The position numbers were made by a program, and so were the translations under genes. Shown here piece by piece: positions 1-10,700 of a stretch of DNA of 64,000 nt. Below the pieces are notes generated by a model. The model was not told the DNA's origin. It saw only the letters and a list, made by a program, of their open reading frames with translations, and did no database searches. Positions within the stretch are counted from its first letter, which is position 1, and every line of letters starts with the position of its first letter. This DNA is from Pyrus communis (Eukaryota > Streptophyta > Magnoliopsida > Rosales > Rosaceae): NCBI RefSeq assembly GCF_963583255.1, contig NC_084816.1, positions 11,085,100 to 11,149,099 of the forward strand, given 5' to 3'.

Positions 1-2
1 AG

Positions 3-162
3 CCATGTTCCAGGACTTTTGAATTTGACATCAAAGCCACCGTCGACCTTCCCAGCGAGTTCCTCTCCACCGTCGCCAAGTACCAGTCTTACGCCACCAA
101 CTGGGTCTAACAAAACGTCGTCAGTTACCACCCGAATACCCAGATCGAAGCCATTTTCGTGT
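3..162 (+). pseudogene. GH17 glucan endo-1,3-beta-glucosidase fragment, broken
   Basis: Frame 3 from base 3 reads as the part of a plant glycoside hydrolase family 17 beta-1,3-glucanase that comes just before the catalytic GNEV motif: FDIKATVDLP, then a YATNWV block, then QNVVSYHPNTQIEAIFV. In family members the tryptophan-valine pair is followed by two glutamines (WVQQNVV). Here the first Gln codon is TAA at 108-110. Resemblance stops at about 162, exactly where GNEV would be expected, and the following bases are unrelated AT-rich DNA. Such enzymes act on callose in the wall. This copy has an internal stop and no catalytic residues, so it cannot be functional. More of it may lie before base 1. 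The family call rests on motif memory; no search was run. Confidence 0.7.
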
Positions 163-342
163 TTGAATATAAATTGTTTGAAATAAAATAAAGAGTAAGA
201 CATAGAAATTGAGACAAGAGAGAGATTGTGAGGAGAAGTAGTTATTTGAGTGCCTATTTGAAGGTTTAGAATTTATATATAAAATATACTAACTAATTAA
301 TTACATGTTGATCTCAAGTGGACAACTACACAATTAATAGTA

Positions 343-531
343 TTTACAACAAACAATTTAGCACTACGGTTTAGTGGTATTTCTTTTTACTTGTGAATGA
401 GAGGTATTAGGTTCGATTCTTGCAAAGTTGAATTTGAACCATATATTATTGCTAGCCCATTGTGGAGCTAAGTCTATCCCTTCTCTCTTAATCGTTTGTT
501 CAAAAAAAAAAAAAAAAAGCTTTACAACAAA
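343..531 (+). mobile_element. tRNA-derived SINE with 11-bp target duplication
   Basis: A short element of about 165 bp lies between two identical copies of TTTACAACAAA (343-353 and 521-531). Near its 5' end is an A-box-like stretch (GGTTTAGTGG, 369-378). At 410-420 is GGTTCGATTCT, one base away from the pol III B-box consensus, about 35 bases further on. It ends in an A-run at 502-518. Internal pol III boxes, an A-tail and a long target-site duplication are the marks of a tRNA-derived SINE moved by LINE machinery. No protein is expected. Confidence 0.85.
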
Positions 532-649
532 TGTATAGTTTTCATGATGGGTATGACGCTCAACTCTTGAAACATAAATTAAATGTGCAAAATGACACAT
601 CAATGTATAGTTCTTTTTTCCTTCTAGTTTTGTATTTTAAATTTGAGTA

Positions 650-811
650 ATGCTAGGTAGATCAAATTTTTGAAATTAAATTTGCAAATCAAATGATGTG
701 TCACCAATAAGAAATAATCATGTTAATCAACACTAAACTATAATAATCCAATCATCAACAACCATATTTGTTTTACAAAATTTGTTTCAAAATTTTGATT
801 TCCCTAGCATT
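650..811. mobile_element. MITE (family with AATGCTAGGGA termini)
   Basis: The left end reads ATGCTAGGTAGATCAAA. The reverse complement of the right end reads ATGCTAGGGAAATCAAA, giving an imperfect terminal inverted repeat around an AT-rich core. The core word GATGTGTCACCAATA recurs at 40455-40475, and related ends occur at 40811 and 45738, so this is a local multi-copy family. It is non-coding. Confidence 0.7.
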
Positions 812-1348
812 TTCCTTTAGAATTTCTTTTCCTAGTGAAAGTTTTTAATGTATAATTTCACCTTAACGTTATCAGACAAAAAGAGTTATTGCAATTGTCA
901 GCTTAATAAAAAATCGAGTTAAGGATGATTCGGTTTAACCCAACTCACTTCTTAGGACATTCAAAATTTGTTCCTTAATAAGATTATGCATCAGGCACAC
1001 AAGTTATTCACCTAGGCGTCTAGTGCGACGTTGTCTTCCTCAAAATGTGTAAAGGTACATGCGACATTTAATATGGGTAAGCATTTTATGCCCATGGAGA
1101 AATGTACAACCCTCAAGTTCAATTATTACGATTAATCAAAGTGTTTATGCATTGAACAATACAATAAGTTAAATCGATGCTGATGAGATGAAAAAATGAA
1201 CTCACCCCCTCTAATTATGCTAACACATACCTAGAGTATCAAGCCTATACATCCCATACCATGCTTATTTTACTTGGCTCAGAGTAGTATAGAATATGAT
1301 TTAACTCCCATACACCCCTTAACCCCAAATTAACTAACAGACCCTAGC
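812..1348. other. Intergenic, no feature seen
   Basis: AT-rich spacer without a recognisable coding segment, RNA gene or clear repeat. Confidence 0.5.
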
Positions 1349-1420
1349 TTGCTACCATAGATTATGTGATTACATTTCGAGGCTTTGCTACCATAGATTA
1401 TGTGATTACATTTTGGTGCA
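1349..1420. repeat. 36-bp tandem duplication
   Basis: The words TTGCTACCATAGATTATGTG and GATTACATTT occur together twice with a 36-base period (1349 and 1385). The copies differ only near the joint. It looks like a local slippage duplication. Confidence 0.85.
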
Positions 1421-1544
1421 TGCAAGTATACATATATGACATGTATGGTTGAATGTGAAAGGACATAGCTAAAAAAAATATGTACAAACAAAATGGGTGG
1501 TTGTTGAAGAGGACTTGTGCTATAATAGAAATTAAGCACCCAGG

Positions 1545-1754
1545 ATTCGAAGTTCCCCCCCACCCCCTTTGCCCTCCCTCCCCTCAGAACACCTAATGTA
1601 TTGACAAAAAGGGGTAGTTTTTCACTTCCTCTCAAGTTTTTCTCTCACCCATTCGAAGTTCCCCCACCCCCTTTGCCTTCCCTCCCCTCAGAACACCTAA
1701 CGTATTGACAAAAAGGAGTAGTTTTTCACTTCCTCTCAAGTTTTTCTCTCACCC
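1545..1754. repeat. 106-bp tandem duplication
   Basis: A pyrimidine-rich block that starts ATTCGAAGTTCCCCC and ends TTTTTCTCTCACCC is present twice head to tail (1545-1650 and 1651-1754). Differences are a shorter C-run and a few substitutions. The ORF that crosses it has no recognisable protein content. Confidence 0.9.
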
Positions 1755-2220
1755 GACAAAATATGGTGGAGGACCCTAATTATCTTCAAAAATCAAACAC
1801 CATTTCACGTTTCTCCTATTCTTTTTGTTTTACCTGGTCAAGCCCACCTCACACGAAACCAAATTTCAACCTCTTTTAAGCGCCTTTTTCTCTCCATCAC
1901 TCTTTTTTGTGCGTCTTCTTTATTAAAAGTCTTTGCCAAATCTCCCTTTCACACAAACACATTTCGGTTTTGTGTTTACTTGTTTTGGGTATTAATTTAA
2001 ATTTTTATAACTAAAGGATGAAAATGCTCAAGGTAAGATTAAAGTTTTTCTACGTATATCCATCTCAACAAATCAACACCCAATCATTATATAATTGATG
2101 TTAAAACCTCGATGGGTGATTAGGTATTGGCCCCCAAATTGGACTTACACTGGATGTCCACCTTGCCACTGCAAAATTGGAAATAATGAATTGAAAAAAA
2201 CTATTTTATGTTGAAGCATA
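1755..2220. other. Intergenic, pyrimidine-rich spacer
   Basis: This resembles a plant leader, with CT-rich runs and a possible tiny exon ending in a splice donor (AAG|GTAAGA, near 2034). No coding sequence follows, so no gene is called. Confidence 0.4.
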
Positions 2221-3130
2221 TTGGTAAGGGTTTTTTTCACCAATGGTCTCTGAGATTGACCAAACTCATCATTTTGGTCCCTCACTTTCAAAATCAATCA
2301 ATGTCGTCCCTGACATTCACCACCACACATCAATTTGGTCATTTCGTTTAGATGCTGTCAACTATTTCTGTTAGTTTGCATGTGGGACCCACAAATCCAA
2401 TAAAATGGTGACACGTGGATTACACAAAAGAAGGGTTTTTATCACAAATGGTCTCTCACATTGATCAAACTCCTCATTTTGGTCCCTAAGTTTGAAAAAT
2501 CAATAAATTTGGTCCCTGACTTTCATTATTGCACATCAATTTAGTCATTCCATTAAAATTTCGTCAATATTTTTTTGTTAGTGTGATAAACTGGTCCAAT
2601 CATATGGCGCCACATGGATTGACTATAAAAAAAAATATTTTTTTTAAGATTGAAAACTAAAAGTACTATAAGAAATTAAAAACAAAAACTAAAAGAAAAA
2701 AAAAGATTAGTTTCTTATAGTTAATCCACTTGGCGCTATATGATTGGATTAGTGGGACCACATCAGCACACTAACAAAAAATATTGACAAAATTTTAAAG
2801 GAAGGACTCTATTGATGTGCGATAGTGAAGTTAGGGACCAAGTTTATTGATTTTTGAAACTCAGGGACTAGAATGAAGAGTTTGATCAAAGTCAGGGACC
2901 ATCTGCGATAAAAACCATTCTTTTGTATAATCCACATGTCACCATTTTATTGGATTTGTGGATCCCACATACAAACTAAAAGAATAATTGACGGAATCTA
3001 AATGGAAATACCAAATTGATGTGTGGTAGTGAATGTTAGGGATGATATTGATTGATTTTGAAAGTGAATGACCAAAATGATGAGTTTGGTCAATCTTAGT
3101 GACCATTTGTGATAAAAACCCCGTTGGTAA
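2221..3130. mobile_element. Foldback element / large MITE, ~896 bp
   Basis: Two long inverted arms face each other. The left arm starts GGGTTTTTTTCACCAATGG at 2228. The right arm, read in reverse complement from 3123, starts GGGGTTTTTATCACAAATGG. Each arm holds two diverged copies of a ~200-bp module ('ATCACAAATGGTC...CAAACTCATCATTTTGGTCCC'), so the element is a tandem pair facing an inverted tandem pair. TTGGTAA lies on both sides (2221-2227 and 3124-3130), a likely target duplication; the bases one step further out do not match. No protein is encoded. The superfamily is not settled. Confidence 0.8.
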
Positions 3131-3373
3131 TGATTTAACATTATCACAGCTACGTACATGCATCTTCTGTAGTTATGTTGCCAACCAAAGCAGAGAAAGG
3201 AGATGAAACTACATGCATCTCACCCTCTATTTTAAACAACAAATGGCAGTACTTTCTCTAGCTATTAATTTATGAAAGCATGCCATTAAGGATTATCATG
3301 GAATTAGTCAAAAGGCAATCTAGCTACCATACTAGTTAATTAATTATCCTTCCTTCGTTTTTTTTTTTTTACT
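3131..3373. other. Spacer, no feature seen
   Basis: Short AT-rich spacer with a T-run at 3359-3370. Confidence 0.4.
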
Positions 3374-3621
3374 TCATATTTGGGAAAAGGATTCTCGTCG
3401 GATTCTTTTTCGGGAGATCCTAGAGATCTCGTGATCGTGACCATTCATCGTACATCGTACGGTCAGAAATCATTTCAAAATTTAAAATTTAAAATTTAAA
3501 ATCAAATATAAATAGTACTTAGGAAAAATTAACTATAGAATGTACAATGAACGGTCATGATCACGAGATCTCTAGGATCCCTAGAAAAAAAATCCGGCGA
3601 GAATCATTTTCCTCATATTTG
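3374..3621. mobile_element. Mutator-like MITE with 9-bp target duplication
   Basis: The element (3383-3612) is bounded by TCATATTTG at 3374-3382 and 3613-3621. Its arms form an imperfect inverted repeat of about 70 bp: left GGAAAAGGATTCTCGTCGGA, right in reverse complement GGAAAATGATTCTCGCCGGA. Both arms continue through GATCCTAGAGATCTCGTGAT. A 9-bp duplication with long terminal inverted repeats is typical of Mutator-like elements. Non-autonomous, no ORF. Confidence 0.88.
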
Positions 3622-3759
3622 TACCCTACCCCTTATGTACCCTTATTTTAGTCATAAGTAGATACTAGGATCATCACACGTTAGAGAAAAAGTCAAAGAT
3701 TTCATTCTCTTTAGCATGAAAAAGTTTATCATTAATAAAAGAAAAAAATAAAATAAAAA

Positions 3760-3763
<4 letters not shown>

Positions 3764-3807
<44 letters not shown>
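3764..3807. repeat. (AG)n microsatellite, 22 units
   Basis: Uninterrupted AG dinucleotide run. Confidence 0.98.
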
Positions 3808-3811
<4 letters not shown>

Positions 3812-4415
3812 TTATCAAGATTCCAAACATTTCAATTTGATAATACAACAATCATGAATAGATTACCAGTTGACAATGAAGCTGATAAATTTTCTCCATG
3901 GGGAGATGCTACAAAAGATTGTAACTGCATGATACCTACCATGTGTTGATAGGAGAAAGAAATTCATCTGCTTCATCGCTTCAAGTAATCATCAACTTAT
4001 TTATATTTAAACCACTAAGCAAACTGCTTAGAGTTATTAACTACTCCCTATCACACAGCAAGTGCTCCGTAGCAAACCGCTCCCCTATGTGCATGGTGTG
4101 CAAGCTGCTGAGAATTTTTTGTTACAGAGCACAAGCTTGGATATATATAGTACATACCCTCCTAATTAATTACCTTCATTCTCTGAGCTTCAATAGTTTG
4201 AAATCGTAAACCCAAAAGAAAGATATATTAAGCTCCATAATGTCCACATCTTGAGTTTTTATCAAAACTAGCAGAAGTTTACCCCTCGTTCCTAGTTGTT
4301 CTTGTCTCACACATTTTGTTACTTGTAACATGACATGTGAGATAGGAACAAATCTTTTATTTTTTATTTTTTTCAGAAAAAGGGGCAAATTACTTTGGCT
4401 AGTTTGGATAAAAAC
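3808..4415. other. 3' flank of the zinc-finger gene
   Basis: AT-rich DNA downstream of the minus-strand gene that stops at 4416. It should hold the 3' UTR and poly(A) site; I could not assign them with confidence. Confidence 0.4.
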
Positions 4416-6958
4416 TCATTCCTCTTCCGAACCAGTTACACATTCCTTCTCATCCTCGTGAAAACCATCAAGAGAAGGGTGTGGAGAATGCCCCTTACCA
4501 AATGATCTAATATGGTCCTTGAGTGATCTTTTGTGTTTAAAATCCGATCCACAAGTGCAATACCACAGCTTGCCACAGTTCTTTTCATGGGTTCTCCAGT
4601 CTCCTTTAACTGCAAATGTTTTGGCACATTTTCTACACATGAATGGCTTTGCTCCGTGCTTTCTCTTGTAATGAGTCTGGAGAGTTCTGAAGTCTTTGAG
4701 TGGCTTGGCTCTTGGGTGGTTGATGTTGTTCTTGCAGCCTTGAGCACAACAGTAGCATGGTAGCCTCAGCATTGCGGCTGGTTGTGTTCCTTTTAGAGAA
4801 TCCGGCCCTTTTCTATATTCAGATCCGTGGCCCCACATATGCATCTGTAACCCGAATACACAGTACTTTGACTTAGAAAAAAAGTATTTACGAACCCAAA
4901 AAGAACTTCTAAGTGTAAAAATTGTTGTAGGCTAGTGATTGGCTGGTGTCAAGTAATAATCTACAATAAGGGAAACATTATAGATACTTCGGTCGATATT
5001 AACCGATTTTATCAAATATCAACAAAATATGAACCAAATATATATACACTAACAATGTACATAGATAAGAAAAATTGTTTATTTGTTTATTCTTTTTCTA
5101 TTGCCCTTCAACTCATTCATGCCCTCAATTTATATCATGTAAACTTTAACAAGCCCAAAAGCCTTCCCCAACTTGCTTCAGCTTCTTAAAACCACACCTT
5201 TCACTTCAGATTTGAACATTGAGGGACTAGAAGAAGAAAAGGAAATGGCAATGGGAGTTAATATGATATAGCCAGAGGGTTGATCATTGTTATAGTTCTA
5301 TCCTTATATATTTGTAAAATAATTTGGTACCACAATATAGTCTAGAGATTTTTGGATTCGGTGTCAACCTCTTCCTCATTTTGACATGGATTAAGATATG
5401 AATCACTCAAAAGTTCAATAAACGAGTTTGAAGCCACCTCCTAATAAGTCATGTTAAATTAAAGTAGAATATCGTTAACTAAAAAACCTCAGGGTCAACC
5501 AACATTGCATGTTAAAATGAAAAGGGACAAAATTTACCCTCTTATTTGTCCACAGAGAATGAAATTGAATGGATATATGAACCTAAACTGTGAGCAACAA
5601 TAGTATTTAATAGAGGATCCGTTTGATAATCATTTCAATTGTCAATTTTCAGTTTCTAGTTTCTAGTTTTTAGTTTTAAGTTTTAAGTTTTCGTTGTAAG
5701 AAAAGTGAAAACAAATGCCTCGTTTTGTAACTAACCATTTAAGTTTTTAATTTTCAAACTCTCTTTATTTGAGAATTTGTGAAAGTAAATACGTACACTA
5801 ACATATGAGTAGAACTTAAAATCTTAAACTTACAAAAGAAGATAAATATTACTAAGCTGTAGCGCTATATTAGTAACTTTAGTACTATAATGTGCTTAAT
5901 TTCCCCAAGAATTTTCTTTTACCATTCTTCTGTACGTTCCTTTTCTCCTTCTAGACAAGAAAAACTTTAATGATTAATAATTTCCTAAAAATCCGGTGTC
6001 TCTCTTTTATTAAAGTCGAACTACTTTATGAAGCCAAGCAAAAAGCAAAGATTTATATGATTGTAACTTATATTGTAACTTTATCAAGCCATTGTAAATA
6101 CAATCTTGCAAAACGAAAGTAAGAATTTAGGGCGGAGAGATGCATATGCTACTACACGTATTTACTTACAACCACCAGTTCTCACAGAAAAGCAGTTTGT
6201 GTTAAAATTTACAGTCAATGATAAAAATTTGTCTAAGCATAGTCAACAGTAAAATTAGTAAATCTCTATATAATGATTTATAAATTCACTACAAACTCTA
6301 TATTTTTGTTTTATTTTTAATTCCATTTTGTATCTTGACTCAGGCTGTAGTTTGATTGTAGCCGAAAATTAATCTTGAAGGTCCACAATTTCGAAACCCT
6401 AACAAATTTATTCAAACAAATCGATGATGGGTAAGAATTAATACTAACCTGCATGTTATTGTACCTATTGAAGGTCTTGCTGCAAATGGAGCAAGCAAAC
6501 TGCATCGGCCCAACAAGAACCTGAGCAGGCGTTGGTATCCAAAACCTACTTTCTGCCTTAAACGAACAACCATGAATGCTCTTCTTCATGACTACTTGTT
6601 CTTCCTTGAGATTCAAAACCTTCTTATTTTCATCATATGTTTCTGATTTATCACCTGTACTACTAGTACTATTAGGAAGTCCAATGTGCAAGGAAACTGT
6701 AACTTTCTCCATCTGCTCTTCTTTGACTCCAAAACCCTCTTCCTGAACCCCGCGATCTTCTACTTTCACCAGCTTGGTATCCGTAAACTGGCTTAAAAGA
6801 GGCAAGCATTGTATAGTGCCATGCTCAGATAAACAAGGGGAAGACGATGATGATGTTGATGATGATGAAAAAGAGGAAGATGGCTTCAGCCATTCAATAA
6901 AAGGAGGTGCTTGAAAGCACAAATTTTGGTCTTCCACATGATGGTTCCATAAACCCAT
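4416..6958 (-). CDS. WIP-domain C2H2 zinc-finger transcription factor (TT1/WIP family)
   Basis: Two exons, 6958-6449 and 4844-4416, join in phase 0 across a 1604-bp intron (donor CAG|GTTAGT, acceptor TTACAG|ATG) to give 312 aa. The N-terminus is acidic and serine-rich (Ser run at residues 27-40) and carries the conserved LHIGLP block (90-95). The family signature WIPTPAQ is at 140-146. Four zinc fingers follow. ZF1 (C156, C159, H172, H176) is split by the intron. ZF2 has cysteines 202-207 and H228/H233. ZF3 (C240, C243, H256, C260) is of the C2HC type. ZF4 (C266, C268, H281, H289) has the single-residue cysteine spacing normal in this family. WIP proteins are plant nuclear regulators; TT1 controls seed-coat flavonoid pigmentation, and others act in fruit, root and vein patterning. 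The ending ([15 protein letters not shown]) does not tell me which paralogue this is. No break is seen, so the gene looks functional. Confidence 0.95.
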
Positions 6959-6973
6959 CTGTAGAGGGGGATG

Positions 6974-6974
<1 letters not shown>

Positions 6975-7014
<40 letters not shown>
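6975..7014. repeat. (AG)n microsatellite in the leader of the zinc-finger gene
   Basis: About 20 AG units, read as (CT)n in the gene's direction, ending 17 bases before the start codon. CT-rich leaders are common in plant 5' UTRs. Length variation here would be in transcribed DNA. Confidence 0.95.
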
Positions 7015-7016
<2 letters not shown>

Positions 7017-7075
7017 CCTTGATTAATTCTCTCCTCAGAGAATTTATCCAGACCTTTTGTGGGAAAGCTTCACTA

Positions 7076-7085
7076 GCTTATAGGG
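7076..7085 (-). promoter_or_regulatory. Possible TATA box of the zinc-finger gene
   Basis: Read on the minus strand this is CCCTATAAGC, about 120 bases upstream of the start codon, which leaves room for a leader of about 90 bases. Only the sequence match and position support it. Confidence 0.3.
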
Positions 7086-8637
7086 TTGATTTATGAAATG
7101 GGGTTTGGTTTGTCTGTTTTGGAACCTTTTTTTCTCCTTTCATTGTCTACCTTTGGCCCTTGTTTGGTTTATAAAGTGAGAGTGAGAGAGTGGAGTAATG
7201 GTGGGGTTACAGATTTTGACATGCAAAATTGAGACTCAGGTAAAGAGAAAATTCTATTTGAGCCCATTTATTTTATCATTCCACCCAACTTCAAAATTTA
7301 TTTAATACAATATCATTTTTTTCCCTGAAAGAAACAAGTTTAACAACAATTACAACTTGTAGATCTAACAATAAATAAATTAAAAAAAAAAAAAACAATA
7401 AATAAGTCTGCCCACCAAAACGAGACACCTTTCTTTTTTTTCGGCGAACACATTTGAAGCTCTGACGAATTCAATTGATGCTCTCCTTTCTCTCTGTCTT
7501 GCATCTCTATGTGAACTTGGATCAAATCAATCAGGAAAAAGAGAGACAACTATGAATTAGTGTGAATGGTGCGGACCCATGTTTGATTTCGATGCTGAAA
7601 ACTAGCAGAGTTTGGTGGTTCATATTCTTCTCAAGGTTGGAAGAGGGAGGAGGAGAAAGAGAAGGAAAAGAATAGAAGTTAACCGTCGTAGACGACCTTG
7701 GAATTTATTTATTTATTTATAGATGTTTGGTTTGAGTTTGTTGGAAATAATAGAAATGGTGTGGTGGGTTTAATTAGGGTTATTGGGTGTAGAGAGAAAA
7801 GCAACCATGTTTTTTTTTTTCTTATTTATTAAGTGAAAATTTGAAAATTTAGTAGGGAAAATTGTTTAGTTAGATTCCAATAAATTTTTCTTATAATTAT
7901 ACATGTATTTTCTTTAATTCTTTTTCGTGTTAATAATAATGTCATGGAATTTGACCTATGTGCACACATTTCTCATACTACATTGACATTTTACCAATGA
8001 CCTGAAATAGCGGAAGGAAAAAGGCGAGAGCACTTGGTAGAACAAAACTGACATTGGACATGATAGGCTTGTCGACTAACGAGTATATTATGCCTAATCT
8101 CGTTTAACTTCCATTATATAAATCTCAATTCTCAAACTAACTTTTTATTTTATTTTAAGAAGTAAATATTTAATTTATTGAATAAACATTCACCTCTAAA
8201 ACAATTTTTGCAAAATAATTACAAATAAAGCATAATAAACCGCAAAAAGCAATTACTAGACTTCGAACACTTTGTTGAAAGTCAAATTCAGCGAGAACTG
8301 CAAGATTACAAGGATCAAATAAGAAAAAAAAAATAAAAAATACTAAACTAAATATATAAGCATTGCGGTTAGGTAGCCTTGATGGGAGTTACAAGTTAAT
8401 TTTCAAATTTAGCTGCGGAACAATTTGTTTATTGTCTTGCATATGATGTAAGCAGTTGAACTTTAATCAATTTAAAATACTCAAAAGTTCAGACAAATAT
8501 ATAGGAGATATACGCCATCAAACAATATATATGTAAAGGATATTACATGATAATAGGATATATACTTGTTCGATCCGATCATGGTGATAAATAATTGTTC
8601 GATGTCTTCGGAGTATACTTTACGTAGAAAAGATTTA
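7086..8637. other. Upstream region of the zinc-finger gene
   Basis: AT-rich DNA with short A and T runs and an ATTT run near 7705-7720. No coding or repeat structure was recognised. The short ORFs here look like chance. Confidence 0.4.
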
Positions 8638-8862
8638 AGGCTTTTAATGCCGCATCTCTTCTGAAACCCAGGCCATTTATCATAACTCATGTTCGTTGTA
8701 ACTTTGATCCACTACTGTTTGAATAGCATTTCCTACTGCAGTTTGAGTGGTAAATGGTGTACCCCTTCTTGTACCCTTGAATCCACAAGCCCCGGCATAT
8801 AACCAAGAAATTACTCGACCCCGTACATTCGTAACCATTACAATTTCGATAGCTAATTCGTG
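8638..8862 (-). pseudogene. rps11: Plastid rps11 fragment in nuclear DNA (NUPT)
   Basis: Minus-strand translation from about 8850 gives VRGRVISW, then an altered segment, then [11 protein letters not shown], then [14 protein letters not shown]. This follows the middle of chloroplast ribosomal protein S11 almost residue for residue ([35 protein letters not shown] in typical plastids). After VVDQ the frame shifts, and the plastid-like DNA goes on as ATGATAAATGGCCTGGG...GATGCGGCATTAAAAGC, matching the S11 segment VMIKGPG...RDAALRA. Both ends of the gene are missing. Surrounding DNA is nuclear spacer, so this reads as an old plastid-to-nucleus transfer that has gathered substitutions. Confidence 0.75.
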
Positions 8863-9408
8863 ATTGTCCTTTTCATTGCAGTTAATATAAACAAGATTTT
8901 TGAACTATTAATTGCTAGTTACTGATGTTTGTTCCCATATAGTAGGGTTGTAGAACCGATTTTGCTTCTAGTACTAGATTGTTAGATATATGGACGGAAG
9001 TTCATTGCCATTTGTTTATCATCATCTTTATTCCAAACATTCAGTGCATATGGGAATTGAATTATATTTGCTTTCTCATGTTGAGAATTGATCACACATT
9101 AATATGAAGGGAGACCTTACATAAATTTATAAGTTAAATTATTTTCCATATTGCCAATTAGTACTCTTCATATCCATATAGCTTACCTGTGAGCTAGGCA
9201 ATTAGAGTAAGGGCATGAGACAAGCTAATTTGTTTATATTATTATTATTATTTATTCAAGTCCACCTAGGACACGAACTAGAAAGAAATTTTGATAAGAA
9301 GCAAAATTTAGACATATATATATCAAAACTTTTAGCCCCTTTTTTTAGACTCAGAGAATTTTAATCAGTCAGATGGGGACTAGAAATTCTTGAGCGGGTT
9401 TGAGCACT
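8863..9408. other. Intergenic, no feature seen
   Basis: AT-rich spacer without recognisable content. Confidence 0.4.
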
Positions 9409-9575
9409 CACTACTGGAAAAATTAAATTGTGAGACGAACAAGAACCGTCTCCTAAAACCAAGGGTCGCCACTTGATCCCCAACGAAATTTGCAACGACA
9501 ATCTGGCGGGCAAACTTGCGTTGACTGAAGTTTAATCGACAAAATTTTGGTGATCGTGCCAACACTTGTTTTTTT
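9409..9575 (+). mobile_element. CACTA element A, left terminus
   Basis: CACTACTGGAAAAAT at 9409-9423 matches the CACTA (En/Spm) terminal inverted repeat. Short sub-terminal words follow at once (GAGACGAACAAGAACCGTCTC, CAACGAAATTTGCAACGAC), as expected for transposase binding sites. A T-run ends the block. The matching right terminus (TTTTTCCAGTAGTG) was not found in the window, so the element is incomplete. The minus-strand ORF across this stretch is a by-product of the repeats. Confidence 0.7.
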
Positions 9576-9975
9576 TTTTTTTTTTTTTAATTTAATTTAA
9601 TTTTTTATTTTTATGGCTAAACCAATGATATTATCTATACTTAGATTAAAACTGCATATAAGATTACTTTTAGATTTCAATAAATTATTTTTGATCTGAC
9701 CGATGGCAAATCTTCTGTTAAATTCCTTTAATAGAAAATCCTATTTCATTGAATAATATTACTTTTAGAATACAACTGTGTATAAGATTAAAAACTAACT
9801 TTAGTCCTTGACATTTAATTGTAACGATCAAATATATTTGTAATAATTATTGAGCATTTGTACGTAGGTTATATATTTATCCTTTATTTGACAATTATTA
9901 TTAAGTTCCCACAATAAAAAAGCCATATATATCATATATATTTGTACGTATGTATATACTATAGTTATGTGCCGA

Positions 9976-10340
9976 GACATTTTGTACCAAAACTTATGTA
10001 TTGATACATTCGTATTGAAACTTATACACTGATACATTCGTAACAAAACTTATGTACCGATACAATCGTGTCGAAATTTATGTACCTAACACATTCATAC
10101 CAAAATATATGTACTGATATATTCGTATCGAAACTTATGTATCGATGCAATTGTATTTATACATTCGTACCGAAACTTATGTATCGATATATTTATATCG
10201 AAACTTATGTGATGATGCAATCATATCAAAACTTATGTACTGATACGTCGTACCGAAACTTTATACTGATACACCATACCGAAACTTATATATTGATGCA
10301 ATCATATCGAAACTTACATGCTCATACTTTTGTACCTGTG
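9976..10340. repeat. Minisatellite, ~29-bp unit, about 13 copies
   Basis: Imperfect head-to-tail copies of a unit close to TTCGTACCGAAACTTATGTA followed by CTGATACA, with units of 24-30 bases. Later copies carry more substitutions and small deletions. The ORFs over it simply translate the repeat. Confidence 0.9.
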
Positions 10341-10700
10341 AGGCTTGTTTAAAAAAATATAAATTGTTTTTATATTATTGTTGTGCTTTTTCTAATTATA
10401 AGAAATTGAATTTTAATAAGTTTTATCTATTTATATGATTGAAGCACAAGAAAATACACTCATTATGGACGGGTAGACAATATTGGATGGTAAGTTATAA
10501 ATAATAAATGTGTCATAAATATTTAAATATGGTAAGTTTTAATAAAATGGACTTAAATTAGATTTACAAAACCATCTAGGTTAAAACGTAAAAAGAATCT
10601 TATTAAAACCCTAAAATCTAAAAGCCCCATAATATGTTTTAATGCGACGGACGTTGCCATCGGGTAGGTAACACAAAATTATTAATTAATGCTTTGTGTC
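10341..10700. other. AT-rich stretch inside CACTA A remains
   Basis: No gene. Near 10640-10670 are GC-poor words such as GCGACGGACGTTGCCATCGG that resemble CACTA sub-terminal motifs. Confidence 0.4.

Noticed and set aside
364..603. Minus-strand 79-aa ORF
   Set aside because: It runs through the SINE and its A-tail (poly-Phe in translation); no protein features.
2030..2045. Possible mini-exon MKMLK followed by a splice donor
   Set aside because: Good donor, but no downstream coding sequence on the plus strand before the foldback element.
9380..9565. Minus-strand 61-aa ORF
   Set aside because: It is made of CACTA terminal and sub-terminal repeats.
10068..10352. 94-aa ORF with repeated Tyr/Cys/Thr blocks
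   Set aside because: Direct translation of the 29-bp minisatellite.
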